Assembly (NCBI GenBank): GCA_035573675.1
Contig: DATMAB010000021.1
Span: 30,950 to 94,949, forward strand
Direction: 5' to 3'
DNA: 64,000 nucleotides
From: Terriglobales bacterium
GTDB taxonomy: Bacteria; Acidobacteriota; Terriglobia; Terriglobales; Acidobacteriaceae
The position numbers and the translations under genes are program-made. Positions 1-8,310 of this stretch are shown one piece after another. The notes under the pieces were generated by a model. That model had not been told where the DNA came from, made no database searches, and saw only the letters and a program-made list of their open reading frames with translations. Positions within the stretch are counted from its first letter, which is position 1; every line of letters begins with the position of its first letter.

Positions 1-243
1 CGGCATGCGCAGACGCTCCAGCATTTCCACCACGGGTTGCAGCAGGAAGGCCAGCAGGATCGAGACCATCAGGGTGATGACCACCAGCTTGGCCACGTAG
101 CACAGCGTCAACACCACCGCGATGGCCACCACGGTTTGCGCGGCCGATGACACGTGGTCGCCGCGCCGGCGGCGGGGAGGGGCCGGCGCTGCCGGCAGCA
201 CTGCCTCGCCCCGCTCTTCGAGGTCGATTTCGTCGGTCGCCAT
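1..243 (-). CDS. AI-2E family transporter (PerM/UPF0118), N-terminal fragment
   Basis: The first 81 codons of a minus-strand gene run off the left edge. The ATG is at 243-241. An acidic, Pro/Arg-rich cytoplasmic leader (residues 1-30) is followed by a hydrophobic stretch (about 34-62) and the segment LLAFLLQPVVEMLERLRMP, which is typical of the first membrane hairpin of AI-2E/PerM permeases. These are 8-TM inner-membrane exporters or channels of mostly unknown substrate. The gene is divergent from ruvX, with about 50 bp between the two starts. Only the N-terminus is visible, so the family call is by recognition of this segment. Confidence 0.6.
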   Translation of the reverse strand, partial: MATDEIDLEERGEAVLPAAPAPPRRRRGDHVSSAAQTVVAIAVVLTLCYVAKLVVITLMVSILLAFLLQPVVEMLERLRMP

Positions 244-282
244 CGCGCTTATCGTATCCCAACCTGGCCCGCAGCCGGCTCC

Positions 283-288
283 TATAAT
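283..288 (+). promoter_or_regulatory. ruvX -10 box, predicted leaderless start
   Basis: A perfect TATAAT ends 6 nt before the GTG of ruvX, so transcription should start at or within a base or two of the start codon. No Shine-Dalgarno is present and no clear -35 is seen. Confidence 0.5.
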
Positions 289-294
289 GAGCCC

Positions 295-750
295 GTGACA
301 ACCCATCCCGGCATCCGCCCGCGCATCCTGGCCCTCGACGTCGGCGCACGGACCATCGGCTTGGCGGTTTCCGACCCACTCGGCCTCACCGCCCAGGGGC
401 TGGCCACCCTGCGGCGCACTTCCAAGCGCGCGGATTTCGGGCGCCTGCGGCGGATCCTCCAGGAGTATGAAGTCGCGGAAATCGTTGTCGGCTACCCGCT
501 CCGCATGAGCGGTGAGCCCGGAGCTCAGGCACAGAAAGTGGCTGCGCTGGCCGAAGACCTTCGAGCACGCTTCGGGCTTCCTGTCCACCTTTGGGACGAG
601 CGGCTGACCTCGGTGGAGAGCGGCCGCGTCCTGTGGGAGAGCGAGGTCAGCCTCCAGCGCCGCCGCCAGGCCGTGGACCGCCTGGCCGCCGTGTTGATCC
701 TGCAGTCGTTCCTGGACCACCGCTCCGCTGCGCGTTCTGGCAACTGCTAA
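295..750 (+). CDS. ruvX: RuvX/YqgF putative pre-16S rRNA nuclease
   Basis: This 151-aa RNase H-fold protein is the normal length for YqgF/RuvX, which matures the 5' end of 16S rRNA and was earlier annotated as a Holliday junction resolvase. The visible motifs are LDVG at 14-17 (Asp15 catalytic), VVGYPLRMSG at 64-73 (family norm VVGLPL.M.G), LWDERLTS at 99-106 and VDRLAAVLILQ at 127-137 (Asp128), so the acidic residues are intact. The GTG at 295 is chosen over an upstream in-frame start because the latter would read through the divergent AI-2E gene and place the -10 box inside the coding region. mltG follows 10 bp downstream, and ruvX-mltG pairing is common. Confidence 0.9.
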   Translation: MTTHPGIRPRILALDVGARTIGLAVSDPLGLTAQGLATLRRTSKRADFGRLRRILQEYEVAEIVVGYPLRMSGEPGAQAQKVAALAEDLRARFGLPVHLWDERLTSVESGRVLWESEVSLQRRRQAVDRLAAVLILQSFLDHRSAARSGNC

Positions 751-760
751 ACTTCAAAGG

Positions 761-1741
761 TTGCGCACTTCTCTCAAACTGATCATCCTGGCGGTACTGC
801 TGGCCGGAGCGTGGCTTGCTTACGCGCTTTATACTCCGCTCGCGCCGCCGGGAGAACAACTCATCCTGCTGCGCTCCGGGCTTTCCGTGCGCCAGATCGC
901 AGCGGAATTGCAGGCGGCCGGCGTCATCCGCGATGCGTCCGCTTTTCTGGCGCTGCACGCCGTGAAGGGGCGTCCGTCGCTGAAAGCCGGCGAGTACCGC
1001 TTCGATCGCCCCGCCGACGCCTTCGAAGTCCTGGGCCGCGTTGCCCGCGGCGACGTAGTGGTACGCACGGTCATCGTCCCTGAGGGCTACAACATGTTCG
1101 AAATCGCAGACACCGTGGCCGCGGCCGGTCTGTGCACACGGGAGCAGTTCCTCGAGGCCGCCCGCACCGAAGTCGCCCTGATTGCCGACCTCGACCCCTC
1201 GGCCACCACGCTCGAAGGCTACCTCTTCCCGGACACCTACCAGTTCACCCGCGCGCAGGGCCCGCGTGAGATCGCCGCTGCCATGGTGCGCCGCTTCCGC
1301 CAGGAGGCCACGGCACTGGCCCTCACCTCCGACGTTCGTCGCGTGGTTGTTCTGGCCTCTATCGTCGAGAAGGAAACCGCCGTGCCGGAGGAGCGGCCGC
1401 TGGTGGCCGGTGTTTTCCAGAATCGATTGCAGCGCAACATGGTGCTGGCCGCCGATCCCACCGTCGTGTATGGCGCGCTGCTGGCCGGGCGGTATCGCGG
1501 CGCCATCCACCAATCCGATCTCGCCTTCGACACCCCTTACAACACTTATCGGCGCGTGGGGCTGCCGCCCGGTCCTATCGCCAATCCCGGCCGCGACTCG
1601 CTGCGCGCCGCCATGCAGCCTGCCTCGACCACCTACGTGTACTTCGTCAGCGACGCTCGCGGGCGCCACCGTTTCGCCTCCACCGCCGCCGAACACAGCC
1701 GCAACGTGGCCGCCTATCGCCGCGAACTCGGCCGCCGCTGA
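761..1741 (+). CDS. mltG: Endolytic murein transglycosylase MltG
   Basis: The 326-aa protein has one N-terminal membrane anchor (residues 5-23) and a periplasmic YceG domain. MltG cleaves nascent glycan strands near the inner membrane and is proposed to terminate glycan polymerisation. A LysM-like subdomain lies at about 35-100. The catalytic block is ASIVEKETAVPEE with the general acid at Glu203, and the family signatures EGYLFPDTY (152-160) and NTYRRVGLPPGPIANPG are present. The start is TTG at 761, directly preceded by AAAGG. It lies 10 bp after ruvX and is probably co-transcribed with it. Confidence 0.93.
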   Translation: MRTSLKLIILAVLLAGAWLAYALYTPLAPPGEQLILLRSGLSVRQIAAELQAAGVIRDASAFLALHAVKGRPSLKAGEYRFDRPADAFEVLGRVARGDVVVRTVIVPEGYNMFEIADTVAAAGLCTREQFLEAARTEVALIADLDPSATTLEGYLFPDTYQFTRAQGPREIAAAMVRRFRQEATALALTSDVRRVVVLASIVEKETAVPEERPLVAGVFQNRLQRNMVLAADPTVVYGALLAGRYRGAIHQSDLAFDTPYNTYRRVGLPPGPIANPGRDSLRAAMQPASTTYVYFVSDARGRHRFASTAAEHSRNVAAYRRELGRR

Positions 1742-1879
1742 AGCCCGCCGCCCGAGCCCTATATACTCGAAAGTGGTTGGTCTACAGGGGAAGTCAATCA
1801 CCTGGAGAGGCGCCGAATCAGAGCCGAAGGAGCCGGGGTTTAGGCCCTGCGGCCAGGAGCCCTCGAAACCGACGATACG
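1742..1879 (+). promoter_or_regulatory. Promoter and ~110-nt leader before the lipoprotein gene
   Basis: A TATACT-like -10 lies at 1762-1767, followed by a long leader rich in GGCC/GGAGCC inverted motifs (for example GGCCCTGCGGCC near 1843-1854). The leader could fold, but it matches no riboswitch consensus I can recognise. An alternative TACGAT -10 overlaps the ATG at 1880 and is less likely. Confidence 0.3.
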
Positions 1880-2830
1880 ATGGTTGCTTGCCGGTTCCAC
1901 CCAACGCCCAGACGCCTCCGCCGCGCTCTGCCGGCCTTGCTTGCGCTGCTCATCCTGCCGGGGTGCCTGTTTCGTAGCCGCACCGTCGAGCGCCGGATGA
2001 GTTCAGCCGTGCTTCGCGAGGCCACGCTCGCCGAGCTGGTTGAGACCGTCAACACCGAAGCCGCCCGCATCCAGACTCTGAATGCCACCGTGGACATCGC
2101 GCCGTCCGTGGGCGGTTCCCGGAAGGGCAAGGTCACCGATTTTCAAGACATGCGCGGCTACATCTTGCTGCGCCAGCCGTCGACGCTGCGCATGATCGGC
2201 CTGTTCCCCATCCTGCGCAACACCGCCTTTGACATGGTGACCGACGGCGAGGAGTTCCGCCTCTCGATTCCCACCAGGAGCCGTTTCTACACCGGGCGCA
2301 ACGACGCCCCGCCGGTCTCCAAGAAGTCCATCGAGAATCTTCGCCCGCGCCACATCCTGGACGCGCTTTTGTTGCGCGCCATCGATCCCCAGCGGGAGAT
2401 TGCGGTCCTGGAAGGCTCGACTGAGATCGTCCGCGACCCGAAAACGAAAAAAGAAGCAGACCAGCCCAACTACGTGGTCAACGTCATCCGCCGTAACGGC
2501 TCCGACTGGAAGCTCTCCCGCAAGATCTTCTTCAGCCGCGCCGACCTCCTGCCCTACCGCCAGGTCATCTACGATCCCGATGGGTCCGTCGCCACCGAGG
2601 CGGACTACGAGCGCATCACGGAGTACCACGGCGGCCGTTTCCCCGCCGTCATCCACTTGTGGCGCCCCAAGGAGGAGTACGCCATCGTGCTTACCATGGT
2701 GAAGCTCAGCCTGAACCAGCCGCTGCGCGACGATCAGTTCGTGCTCCCGCAGCCCGCGGGCTACGAGCTTCGCCGCCTGGGCGAACCGACTCCGCCGGAA
2801 GAGACTAGGTCCGCGAGCCCGCCGCAGTAG
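1880..2830 (+). CDS. Outer-membrane lipoprotein, LolB/DUF4292-like
   Basis: The 316-aa protein has an arginine-rich n-region, a hydrophobic core and a lipobox ILPGC with Cys29 as the lipidated residue, so it is a predicted lipoprotein. The body alternates short beta segments (VDIAPSVGG, GYILLRQPSTLRMIGLFP, FDMVTDGEEFRLSIP, YVVNVIRR) in the way LolA/LolB-like half-barrels and DUF4292 proteins do. Those folds bind lipid or lipoprotein acyl chains in the periplasm. A Pro-rich tail ends the protein. LolB-like function is inferred from the fold pattern and lipobox, not from a specific catalytic motif. The downstream neighbours are convergent. Confidence 0.6.
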   Translation: MVACRFHPTPRRLRRALPALLALLILPGCLFRSRTVERRMSSAVLREATLAELVETVNTEAARIQTLNATVDIAPSVGGSRKGKVTDFQDMRGYILLRQPSTLRMIGLFPILRNTAFDMVTDGEEFRLSIPTRSRFYTGRNDAPPVSKKSIENLRPRHILDALLLRAIDPQREIAVLEGSTEIVRDPKTKKEADQPNYVVNVIRRNGSDWKLSRKIFFSRADLLPYRQVIYDPDGSVATEADYERITEYHGGRFPAVIHLWRPKEEYAIVLTMVKLSLNQPLRDDQFVLPQPAGYELRRLGEPTPPEETRSASPPQ

Positions 2831-2911
2831 TCGCAGTGGTTGGTATGTCCTCGCGAGAGCGGGGGCCCTATGCGTGGTTGCAGCCAGGGGCGAGAACAGG
2901 GGGACGGTGCC

Positions 2912-3484
2912 CTACTGCGCCCCGCTGATCGTGATCTGGTAGATCAAGTCCGGCCGCGCATCGCCGCGCCAGTCCAGCACGTGGATGAAGACCGTGATTG
3001 TGCCGCCGGTCGTGTTCTGGAAGTCCAGGTGCGAGTTGCGGTTTTCTCCCAGACTGATGTCGTCATTGATGCAGGGATCATCGAAGTCACTGGGAGTCCC
3101 GTCCGGCGTGATCCCCAGCCCCGGAGGCGGACTGTCATCACCCGGGTCCTTGCAGGTAGTGAGCCGCGTTCCGCCACTGTTCACGATCTCGATCACGGGG
3201 TCGATTGGACTCGGGGGAGTCAACCCCGGCCCCACCACATCCACCGTCAGCGTGGCGCTCGCAGCCACGGACACCGAGTAGAAATCCTCATCCGGATCGG
3301 TCACGTCGATGGGATCGCCGAACGGGCTGATGGACGCACTGAAGGTCCCGTTGGAGAGCGGCGTCGCCGTTCCGATGCTGTCATTTCGCGACTGTGCCCG
3401 CGCCGGCGTGCTCGCTCCCGTGCACAGCGCGAGCGCCACAGCTGCCAGTATCAGGATCCTCTGCCGACGCGAATTCATGGCCAT
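2912..3484 (-). CDS. Cassette gene C1: secreted PPC-like domain protein
   Basis: The 190-aa protein has a Sec signal peptide (residues 1-30, ending ARAQ). The mature part resembles a bacterial pre-peptidase C-terminal (PPC) beta-sandwich: it opens with NDSIGTATPLSNGTFSASIS, continues with DPDEDFYSVSVAASATLTVDV, and ends LDWRGDARPDLIYQITISG. An internal Asp-rich loop (CKDPGDD, DDPCINDDISLG) could bind calcium, and its two Cys could pair. It lies 9 bp downstream of metzincin B1 and is the last gene of cassette 1. The PPC-like part of C2 (5651-7036) is nearly the same domain. PPC domains usually accompany secreted proteases, which fits a substrate- or surface-binding partner of B1; this role is inference. 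Confidence 0.6.
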   Translation of the reverse strand: MAMNSRRQRILILAAVALALCTGASTPARAQSRNDSIGTATPLSNGTFSASISPFGDPIDVTDPDEDFYSVSVAASATLTVDVVGPGLTPPSPIDPVIEIVNSGGTRLTTCKDPGDDSPPPGLGITPDGTPSDFDDPCINDDISLGENRNSHLDFQNTTGGTITVFIHVLDWRGDARPDLIYQITISGAQ

Positions 3485-3493
3485 CCCTCCTCC

Positions 3494-4831
3494 TCACTCG
3501 CTGATAGTCTGCGCGCGACGCTTCTTGCCCCCTTCGAACGCGTCCAAACGTGGGTTCGTGCCCACCAGCACGATGTCGCCCGCATTGACCGTGCCGCCCG
3601 CCGCGACGGCAAAGGGCCCAGCCGCAGCCGGCGCTGTGCCCGGCATGGGAATCGGGGGGTCCAGCGGGCCGACGCTCGAACCGCCGTCGAAGCCCGCATT
3701 GATGGACTCCACCTCGATCGTATAGCTGCCCGTCGGCACCGGAATCTCGAACCGGCCGATGTCTGCGGTTTGTCGCGAACCGAAACTGTCTCCTCCCGTG
3801 TTGTCAGAGGCTCCGTTCAGATAGGGCGCCGCCGTCACGCTTTGCCCGGGGTTTCCCGTGAATTTGAACCCCGAAACCACCGAGACAGCGAACTTGCGAT
3901 CCTGGTTTGTGCCTGTGTCCACCGGCCGTGCGATGACGTTCACTCCCTGCGCGTGCGTCATGGTGTCGCTGAAACGCACCGTCCCGGTCAGTGTCCCGTG
4001 CGTTCCCGCGAAGGTCGTACCCCCGCTCAACTGCGGATACAACCTTGATATCCACGCGATGTCGTCCGTCGCCAGCGTCGCCATCTCAAGACTGACGAGA
4101 ATCGGAAACATCGTTGGCAAACCGCTCTCGTCATCCGCCCCGCAGGTACCAAGACAGTTCACATTGATCTGCGAGTGGTCCAGCCCTGAGAAGTGCCCGA
4201 ACTCGTGGATGAAGGCGGCGTTGAATTTTTCGTTCGATATGTCCGCCGGGTTGGGAATGGCCGCTCCGGGTGCGGTCACTCCATCCGTGAATAGGCCGTT
4301 CATCACGGCTTCGCCGCCCGTGATGCGTCCGGCGGAGTTGATACCACACGGCCCGGCAAAACCGATCACCGACTCGGTGTCCACCCCAAGATCATCGAAA
4401 ATCCGTCCGTTCGCATCGTAGACAATAAAGCTCTGCGTGCTTTGCCCGCTCCCGCAGGCGTTCTCCAGCGCGGTCAACTCGGCGCCTGTGTCAACATCGC
4501 CGCCTGCGAAACCCGAAACTGCCGAGATGAAACCCGCGCGGCTATACGCGATGTTTGAAGTCGCAACGTCCTGCCACACCTGAAACAGGCTGGCGACCCG
4601 CGTCCGCGTGGACATTTCGTCGTCTCCGGGCTGGGAGCTTAACGGCCCGTTGTCCGTCCGGTATTGGATCGCGGTTGCTGTATCCCACGTGAACGGCTGG
4701 CCCGCGACACCGAACGTCGGCCCGCCCACCCTCAGCGGGCCTCCCGCAGTCGCTGCAATGGGGAAGACCAGCAGCCACATTCCGGCTGCAGCCAGTCCGA
4801 ACCAACCCCGATTGGAGAACCGCTCTCTCAT
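3494..4831 (-). CDS. Cassette gene B1: secreted matrixin-like metzincin protease
   Basis: The 445-aa protein has a signal peptide of about 29 residues. A matrixin-type N-terminal strand region (FTWDTATAIQYRTDNGPL) leads to the zinc motif HEFGHFSGLDH (His209, Glu210, His213, Gly216, His219), the full metzincin HExxHxxGxxH signature. A candidate Met-turn, LPTMFP, has Met241. The C-terminal half contains a beta-rich domain with a carboxypeptidase-regulatory-like stretch near GSYTIEVESINAGFDGG. It is predicted to be an exported zinc endopeptidase with unknown substrate. The start lies 3 bp after the A1 stop. It is a clear paralogue of B2 (7033-8310) along its whole length. Confidence 0.8.
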   Translation of the reverse strand: MRERFSNRGWFGLAAAGMWLLVFPIAATAGGPLRVGGPTFGVAGQPFTWDTATAIQYRTDNGPLSSQPGDDEMSTRTRVASLFQVWQDVATSNIAYSRAGFISAVSGFAGGDVDTGAELTALENACGSGQSTQSFIVYDANGRIFDDLGVDTESVIGFAGPCGINSAGRITGGEAVMNGLFTDGVTAPGAAIPNPADISNEKFNAAFIHEFGHFSGLDHSQINVNCLGTCGADDESGLPTMFPILVSLEMATLATDDIAWISRLYPQLSGGTTFAGTHGTLTGTVRFSDTMTHAQGVNVIARPVDTGTNQDRKFAVSVVSGFKFTGNPGQSVTAAPYLNGASDNTGGDSFGSRQTADIGRFEIPVPTGSYTIEVESINAGFDGGSSVGPLDPPIPMPGTAPAAAGPFAVAAGGTVNAGDIVLVGTNPRLDAFEGGKKRRAQTISE

Positions 4832-4834
4832 CCC

Positions 4835-5455
4835 CTAGCGCCTGCCATGCACCGATTGCTCGATGAGCGCTTCCAGGTCGGCCGCCGCCATCGGCGCTGC
4901 CCGGCCTTCCTCCAGCATCTTCTGCGTCGGCAGCGTGAGTTCCGGAAGCTTCGCCCGTAGCTGCTCCTGCATGCCGCGGAACAGCATGAAATTCCCCGCG
5001 CCATTCACGGCTACCTCCTGGCCGCTGCGGTCGCGATAGATGCGGAACCGGCCCTGCTCCATCCCCGCCAGCCCGGAGAGCCCGTAACGGTTGGGGCCGA
5101 ATAGCATCAGCAGAACCTCGTCCCCTTTGCGATACCCGGCAGCATCCAGTTTGTCTCGTATGTCCCAGATGTACTGCCGGAAGGTATGGAACTGTTGCGC
5201 CTGTCCCTTGAGCGTCTTCTTGACCGCCAGCGTCACCACCAGCGTCTGCATCTGCGGCTGGTCGGGATGTCTTTCCACCCGCGCGTGCACCACCGTGCCC
5301 CGCACGATCAGATCGGCCCTTTTCGTCAGCTCATTCAGGTTTCTGGGGATCGTAATGGCGCCGCGCTGCGCCTCGGCGGTGCCCGCCAGGCACACCAGCA
5401 CCAGCAAGCTTTTCAGGAGTCCCCGTCCAGCTTTCGCGAGTGTGCTTCGTGCCAT
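4835..5455 (-). CDS. Cassette gene A1: exported ~200-aa protein of unknown function
   Basis: The 206-aa protein has a signal peptide (residues 1-29, ...GTAEAQ). It is not assigned to a named family. Blocks conserved with paralogue A2 include RGAITIPRNLNELTKRADLIVRG, TLKG, TFRQYIWDIRDKLDAAGYRKG and AGMEQGRFRIYRDRSGQEVAVNG (quoted in parts with positions about 31-53, 89-92, 98-118, 137-160). The pattern 'IVRG.V...., V...LKG, KG.EVLLML, QGRF' suggests a small beta-rich domain. The ATG at 5455 is preferred over an upstream in-frame ATG (5539) because the signal peptide starts here and the promoter lies between the two. It is the first gene of cassette 1. Confidence 0.7.
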   Translation of the reverse strand: MARSTLAKAGRGLLKSLLVLVCLAGTAEAQRGAITIPRNLNELTKRADLIVRGTVVHARVERHPDQPQMQTLVVTLAVKKTLKGQAQQFHTFRQYIWDIRDKLDAAGYRKGDEVLLMLFGPNRYGLSGLAGMEQGRFRIYRDRSGQEVAVNGAGNFMLFRGMQEQLRAKLPELTLPTQKMLEEGRAAPMAAADLEALIEQSVHGRR

Positions 5456-5504
5456 GAACTGGTTAGTCCGCGCGACGGGGTCGCACGCGAGGAAAAGTCT
5501 TCGT

Positions 5505-5533
5505 ATTCTTGGGTTCGGGCGGGAAAAAGTCAA
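5505..5533 (-). promoter_or_regulatory. Promoter of cassette 1
   Basis: On the minus strand TTGACT (5533-5528) is followed after 17 nt by AAGAAT (5510-5505). The promoter and about 50 nt of leader (down to 5456) are recognisably similar to the region before cassette 2, including AAGACTT, CCTCGC, ACCCCGT and CGCGGA blocks in the same order. Confidence 0.55.
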
Positions 5534-5650
5534 CTGCAAGCGCGCCCACGCTCGGGCCGCCGCTCAACAAACGGGTCCGGTACACCAAGCCGTCGTGGGG
5601 AGTGCTGTTTCACTCCTGCGGCCTGGCTCCGATGACTCAGCGGGACTCCG

Positions 5651-7036
5651 CTAGTTCGCGCCTGTAATGGTGATCTGGTAGCGCAGGTCCGGGCGCGCGT
5701 CGCCGCGCCAGTCCAGCACGTGGATGAAGACGGTCACCGTACTGCCGCTACCGTTCTGGAATTCCAACTGCGAATCGAGTACGGACCCCAGGCTGATGTC
5801 GTCGTTGATGCAGGGATCATCGAACGCATCCGGCGTCGGATCGGCGTCGTCTCCCGGGTCCTTGCAAGTTGCCAGCCTGAAGCCGTTGCTGTCCAGGATT
5901 TCAATCACCGGGTCGATCGGACTGGGCGTTGGCAATCCCGGCCCCAGCACGCTCACCGATAACGTGCCTCCCGCGGCCACTGAAACCGCATAGAAGTCCT
6001 CATCGGGGTCGGTCACCGTGGCGGGGTCACCGAACGGACTGATGGACGCGTCAAAGGTCCCGTTGGAGAGTGCGGTTGCCGTCGCTGGAGAATTGTTCCG
6101 GCCCAGGCTGACGGCACTGACCGTGATCGAAAGCGATCGCGTACTCGTCGTGCCGCAAGCGTCGGTCACGGTGACGTCGAAATTCGCGGTTTCCACCGTG
6201 GTGGGTGTGCCACTGATCCGCCCGCTGGAGCCGTTCAGAGACAGCCCGGCAGGCAGCGCCCCGCCGGTCAGTGCGAAGGTCCGCGGGGGAACGCCGCCGG
6301 TCGCCTGCAACGTCACGCTGTACGCCGTGTTGACCATGACGCTTGGAAGCGCGCTGGTCGAAATGCTCAGCGGCGCCGCCGGGTTCACCGCAATCGTCAG
6401 CGACTGCGTGTCGGTCTTGGGCGTGGTCGCGGAATCGGTCACCTGCACCGTGAAGGTCCGGGTGGTCGAGGCACAGTCCGGCGTGCCGCTGATTACGCCC
6501 GTGCTCGCGCTCGGACCCGTCAATCCCGTGGGCAAGACGCCTGAACTCAACGCCCAGGTATAGGGCGCGACCCCGCTCGTCGCCGCCAGCGTTTGGCTGT
6601 ACGCCACCCCCCGCTGCGCGTCCGGTAGCGAGGTGGTTGTGATGTTCGGTGGCGGCGCCGGGTCGATGTTGATCGTGAGTTGCTGCGTGTCCGATCCCGT
6701 CGCGTCCATCACCCGCACGGTAAACGTCTGATCGTCGTTCGGATTGGTCGGCGTCCCGCTGATCACGCCGGTGCTGACGTTCAGGCTCAGTCCAGCGGGA
6801 AGCACTCCCGAAGAAACGCTCCATGTGCGGGTGCCCTGCCCTCCCGAAACCGTCAGAGTCTGGCTGTATGCAGCTCCTTCCGTCCCATTCGGCAGGCTGG
6901 TCGTCGTGATGCTGATGGGTGTGGGTTGAGGAGGAGACGTGGGAATGGAGTCGCTCCCTCCGCCGCAGCCGGACAACGCGAGCAACAGTCCAAGGCCGAA
7001 GACGGCGACCGCCACGACTTGGGTCAGGCGTTTCAC
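5651..7036 (-). CDS. Cassette gene C2: lipoprotein with three putative-Ig repeats and a PPC-like domain
   Basis: The 461-aa protein has a lipobox LALSGC (Cys24). Three He_PIG-type putative Ig repeats follow at about 40-125, 130-218 and 221-305. Each carries the hallmark 'LP.G..G..YS.TL...GG..P..W.LSSG.LP.GL.L....G.ISGTP'. The C-terminal domain (about 313-461) matches C1, with the same DPDEDFYAVSVAAGGTL, CKDPGDD and LDWRGDARPDLRYQI blocks. Its ATG overlaps the B2 stop (ATGA at 7036-7033). Relative to C1 it has gained a membrane anchor and three adhesion-type repeats, which suggests a surface-tethered version of the same partner. Confidence 0.75.
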   Translation of the reverse strand: MKRLTQVVAVAVFGLGLLLALSGCGGGSDSIPTSPPQPTPISITTTSLPNGTEGAAYSQTLTVSGGQGTRTWSVSSGVLPAGLSLNVSTGVISGTPTNPNDDQTFTVRVMDATGSDTQQLTINIDPAPPPNITTTSLPDAQRGVAYSQTLAATSGVAPYTWALSSGVLPTGLTGPSASTGVISGTPDCASTTRTFTVQVTDSATTPKTDTQSLTIAVNPAAPLSISTSALPSVMVNTAYSVTLQATGGVPPRTFALTGGALPAGLSLNGSSGRISGTPTTVETANFDVTVTDACGTTSTRSLSITVSAVSLGRNNSPATATALSNGTFDASISPFGDPATVTDPDEDFYAVSVAAGGTLSVSVLGPGLPTPSPIDPVIEILDSNGFRLATCKDPGDDADPTPDAFDDPCINDDISLGSVLDSQLEFQNGSGSTVTVFIHVLDWRGDARPDLRYQITITGAN

Positions 7037-8310
7037 GGCCCCTCGAACTGGTCAAAGCGCGGGTCGGTGCCGAGCAGGACCACATCTCCGACAGACACCG
7101 TCATTCCGGCTCCCACCGCAAAAGGTCCTGCCGCGGCCGGTGCCGCGCCCGGCATGGGGATCGGCGGTGATAACGGGCCCACGCTCGAGCCACCCTCAAA
7201 TCCGGGATCGATGCTCTCCACTTCTACGGTGTAGTCGCCCGCCGGCACCGGGATCTCGAACAGCCCAATGTCGCCCGTCTGCCGCGATCCGAAGTCGCTG
7301 CCTCCCGTGTTGTCGTCAGTTCCACCGAGGTAATTCGCGGTCACGCTCTGCCCCGGATTGGCTGTGAACTTGAACCCGGAAACCACCGACACCGCGAACC
7401 TGCGGTCTTCGTTCGACCCGGTGTCCACGCGGCGCGCGATCACGTTCACGCCTTGCGCGTGGGTCATGCCGTCGCTGAAGCGCACCACTCCGGTCAGCGT
7501 CCCGTGCGTCCCTGCGAACGTCGTGCCGCCGGTCGTCTGCGGATACAACCTCGAAATCCATGCGACGTCATCCGTCGCTAGCGTGGCCATCTCCGAGCTG
7601 AGGAGAAAGGGGAACATCGTGGGCAGACCTTGCAAGTCAGCCGCTCCACACGGAGAAGCTGTCAGACAATTCAGATTGACCTGCGAGTGGTCCAGTCCGG
7701 AAAGGTGCCCGAATTCGTGGATGAAGGCAGCGTCGAATTCAGCGCTCGTCAACTCGCCGTTGGCCGCGTTGCCGTCGATCCACTTGCCGTTCAGCGCGGC
7801 TTCCCCGGAGATGATGCGCCCCGCAGCGTTCACCAGGCAGGGGCCGGCAAAACCGATCACGTCGGGGTCAAAGCCCAGGTCCGTGAAGACGCTCCCGTCG
7901 GTATCGAAGATGATGGGATTCTGTGTGGGCGGGTTCGCATTGCACGTGCCTTCGGCGGCGTCGAACTCTGCCGCTGTGCTCACATCCCCATCGGCCACGC
8001 CCTGGATTGCGCCCGCGCGGTTGTAACCGATGTTCGCCGTGGCCACATTCTCCCAGACGTTGAACATGCTCTCCACCCGCGCGATTGCCTGCGCGTTGGT
8101 AAGCGACCCCAGCGTGCCGCCATCCGTCCGATACTGGATCTCGCTTGTCGTGTCCCATGTGAAGGGCGCCCCCTCCACACCAAAAGTGGGGCCGCCCACC
8201 AGAATAGGACCGCCCGCCATCACCGGCTGTGGCAGAGCCAACCCCAGCGACATCAGCACGACCACGGCCCGCTGCGCGTATCCACATCGACTTGTGCCCT
8301 GCACCATCAT
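7033..8310 (-). CDS. Cassette gene B2: secreted matrixin-like metzincin protease
   Basis: The 425-aa paralogue of B1 has an N-terminal signal region (about 1-32) and the same strand WDTTSEIQYRTDGGTL. The complete zinc motif HEFGHLSGLDH covers His198, Glu199, His202 and His208, and TMFPF contains the candidate Met-turn Met232. The C-terminal beta domain ends GDVVLLGTDPRFDQFEGP. The ATG overlaps the A2 stop by 4 bp and its own stop overlaps the C2 start by 4 bp, so all three genes are translationally coupled. It is probably secreted across the inner membrane by Sec; the substrate is unknown. Confidence 0.8.
   Translation of the reverse strand: MMVQGTSRCGYAQRAVVVLMSLGLALPQPVMAGGPILVGGPTFGVEGAPFTWDTTSEIQYRTDGGTLGSLTNAQAIARVESMFNVWENVATANIGYNRAGAIQGVADGDVSTAAEFDAAEGTCNANPPTQNPIIFDTDGSVFTDLGFDPDVIGFAGPCLVNAAGRIISGEAALNGKWIDGNAANGELTSAEFDAAFIHEFGHLSGLDHSQVNLNCLTASPCGAADLQGLPTMFPFLLSSEMATLATDDVAWISRLYPQTTGGTTFAGTHGTLTGVVRFSDGMTHAQGVNVIARRVDTGSNEDRRFAVSVVSGFKFTANPGQSVTANYLGGTDDNTGGSDFGSRQTGDIGLFEIPVPAGDYTVEVESIDPGFEGGSSVGPLSPPIPMPGAAPAAAGPFAVGAGMTVSVGDVVLLGTDPRFDQFEGP

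Noticed and set aside
1742..1879. Known riboswitch (cobalamin, glycine, c-di-GMP, c-di-AMP)
   Set aside because: No consensus core such as the cobalamin box or the GEMM loops could be found by eye.
2840..4048. 402-codon plus-strand frame
   Set aside because: Antisense to the cassette 1 protease and PPC-like gene; no signal peptide, no motif.
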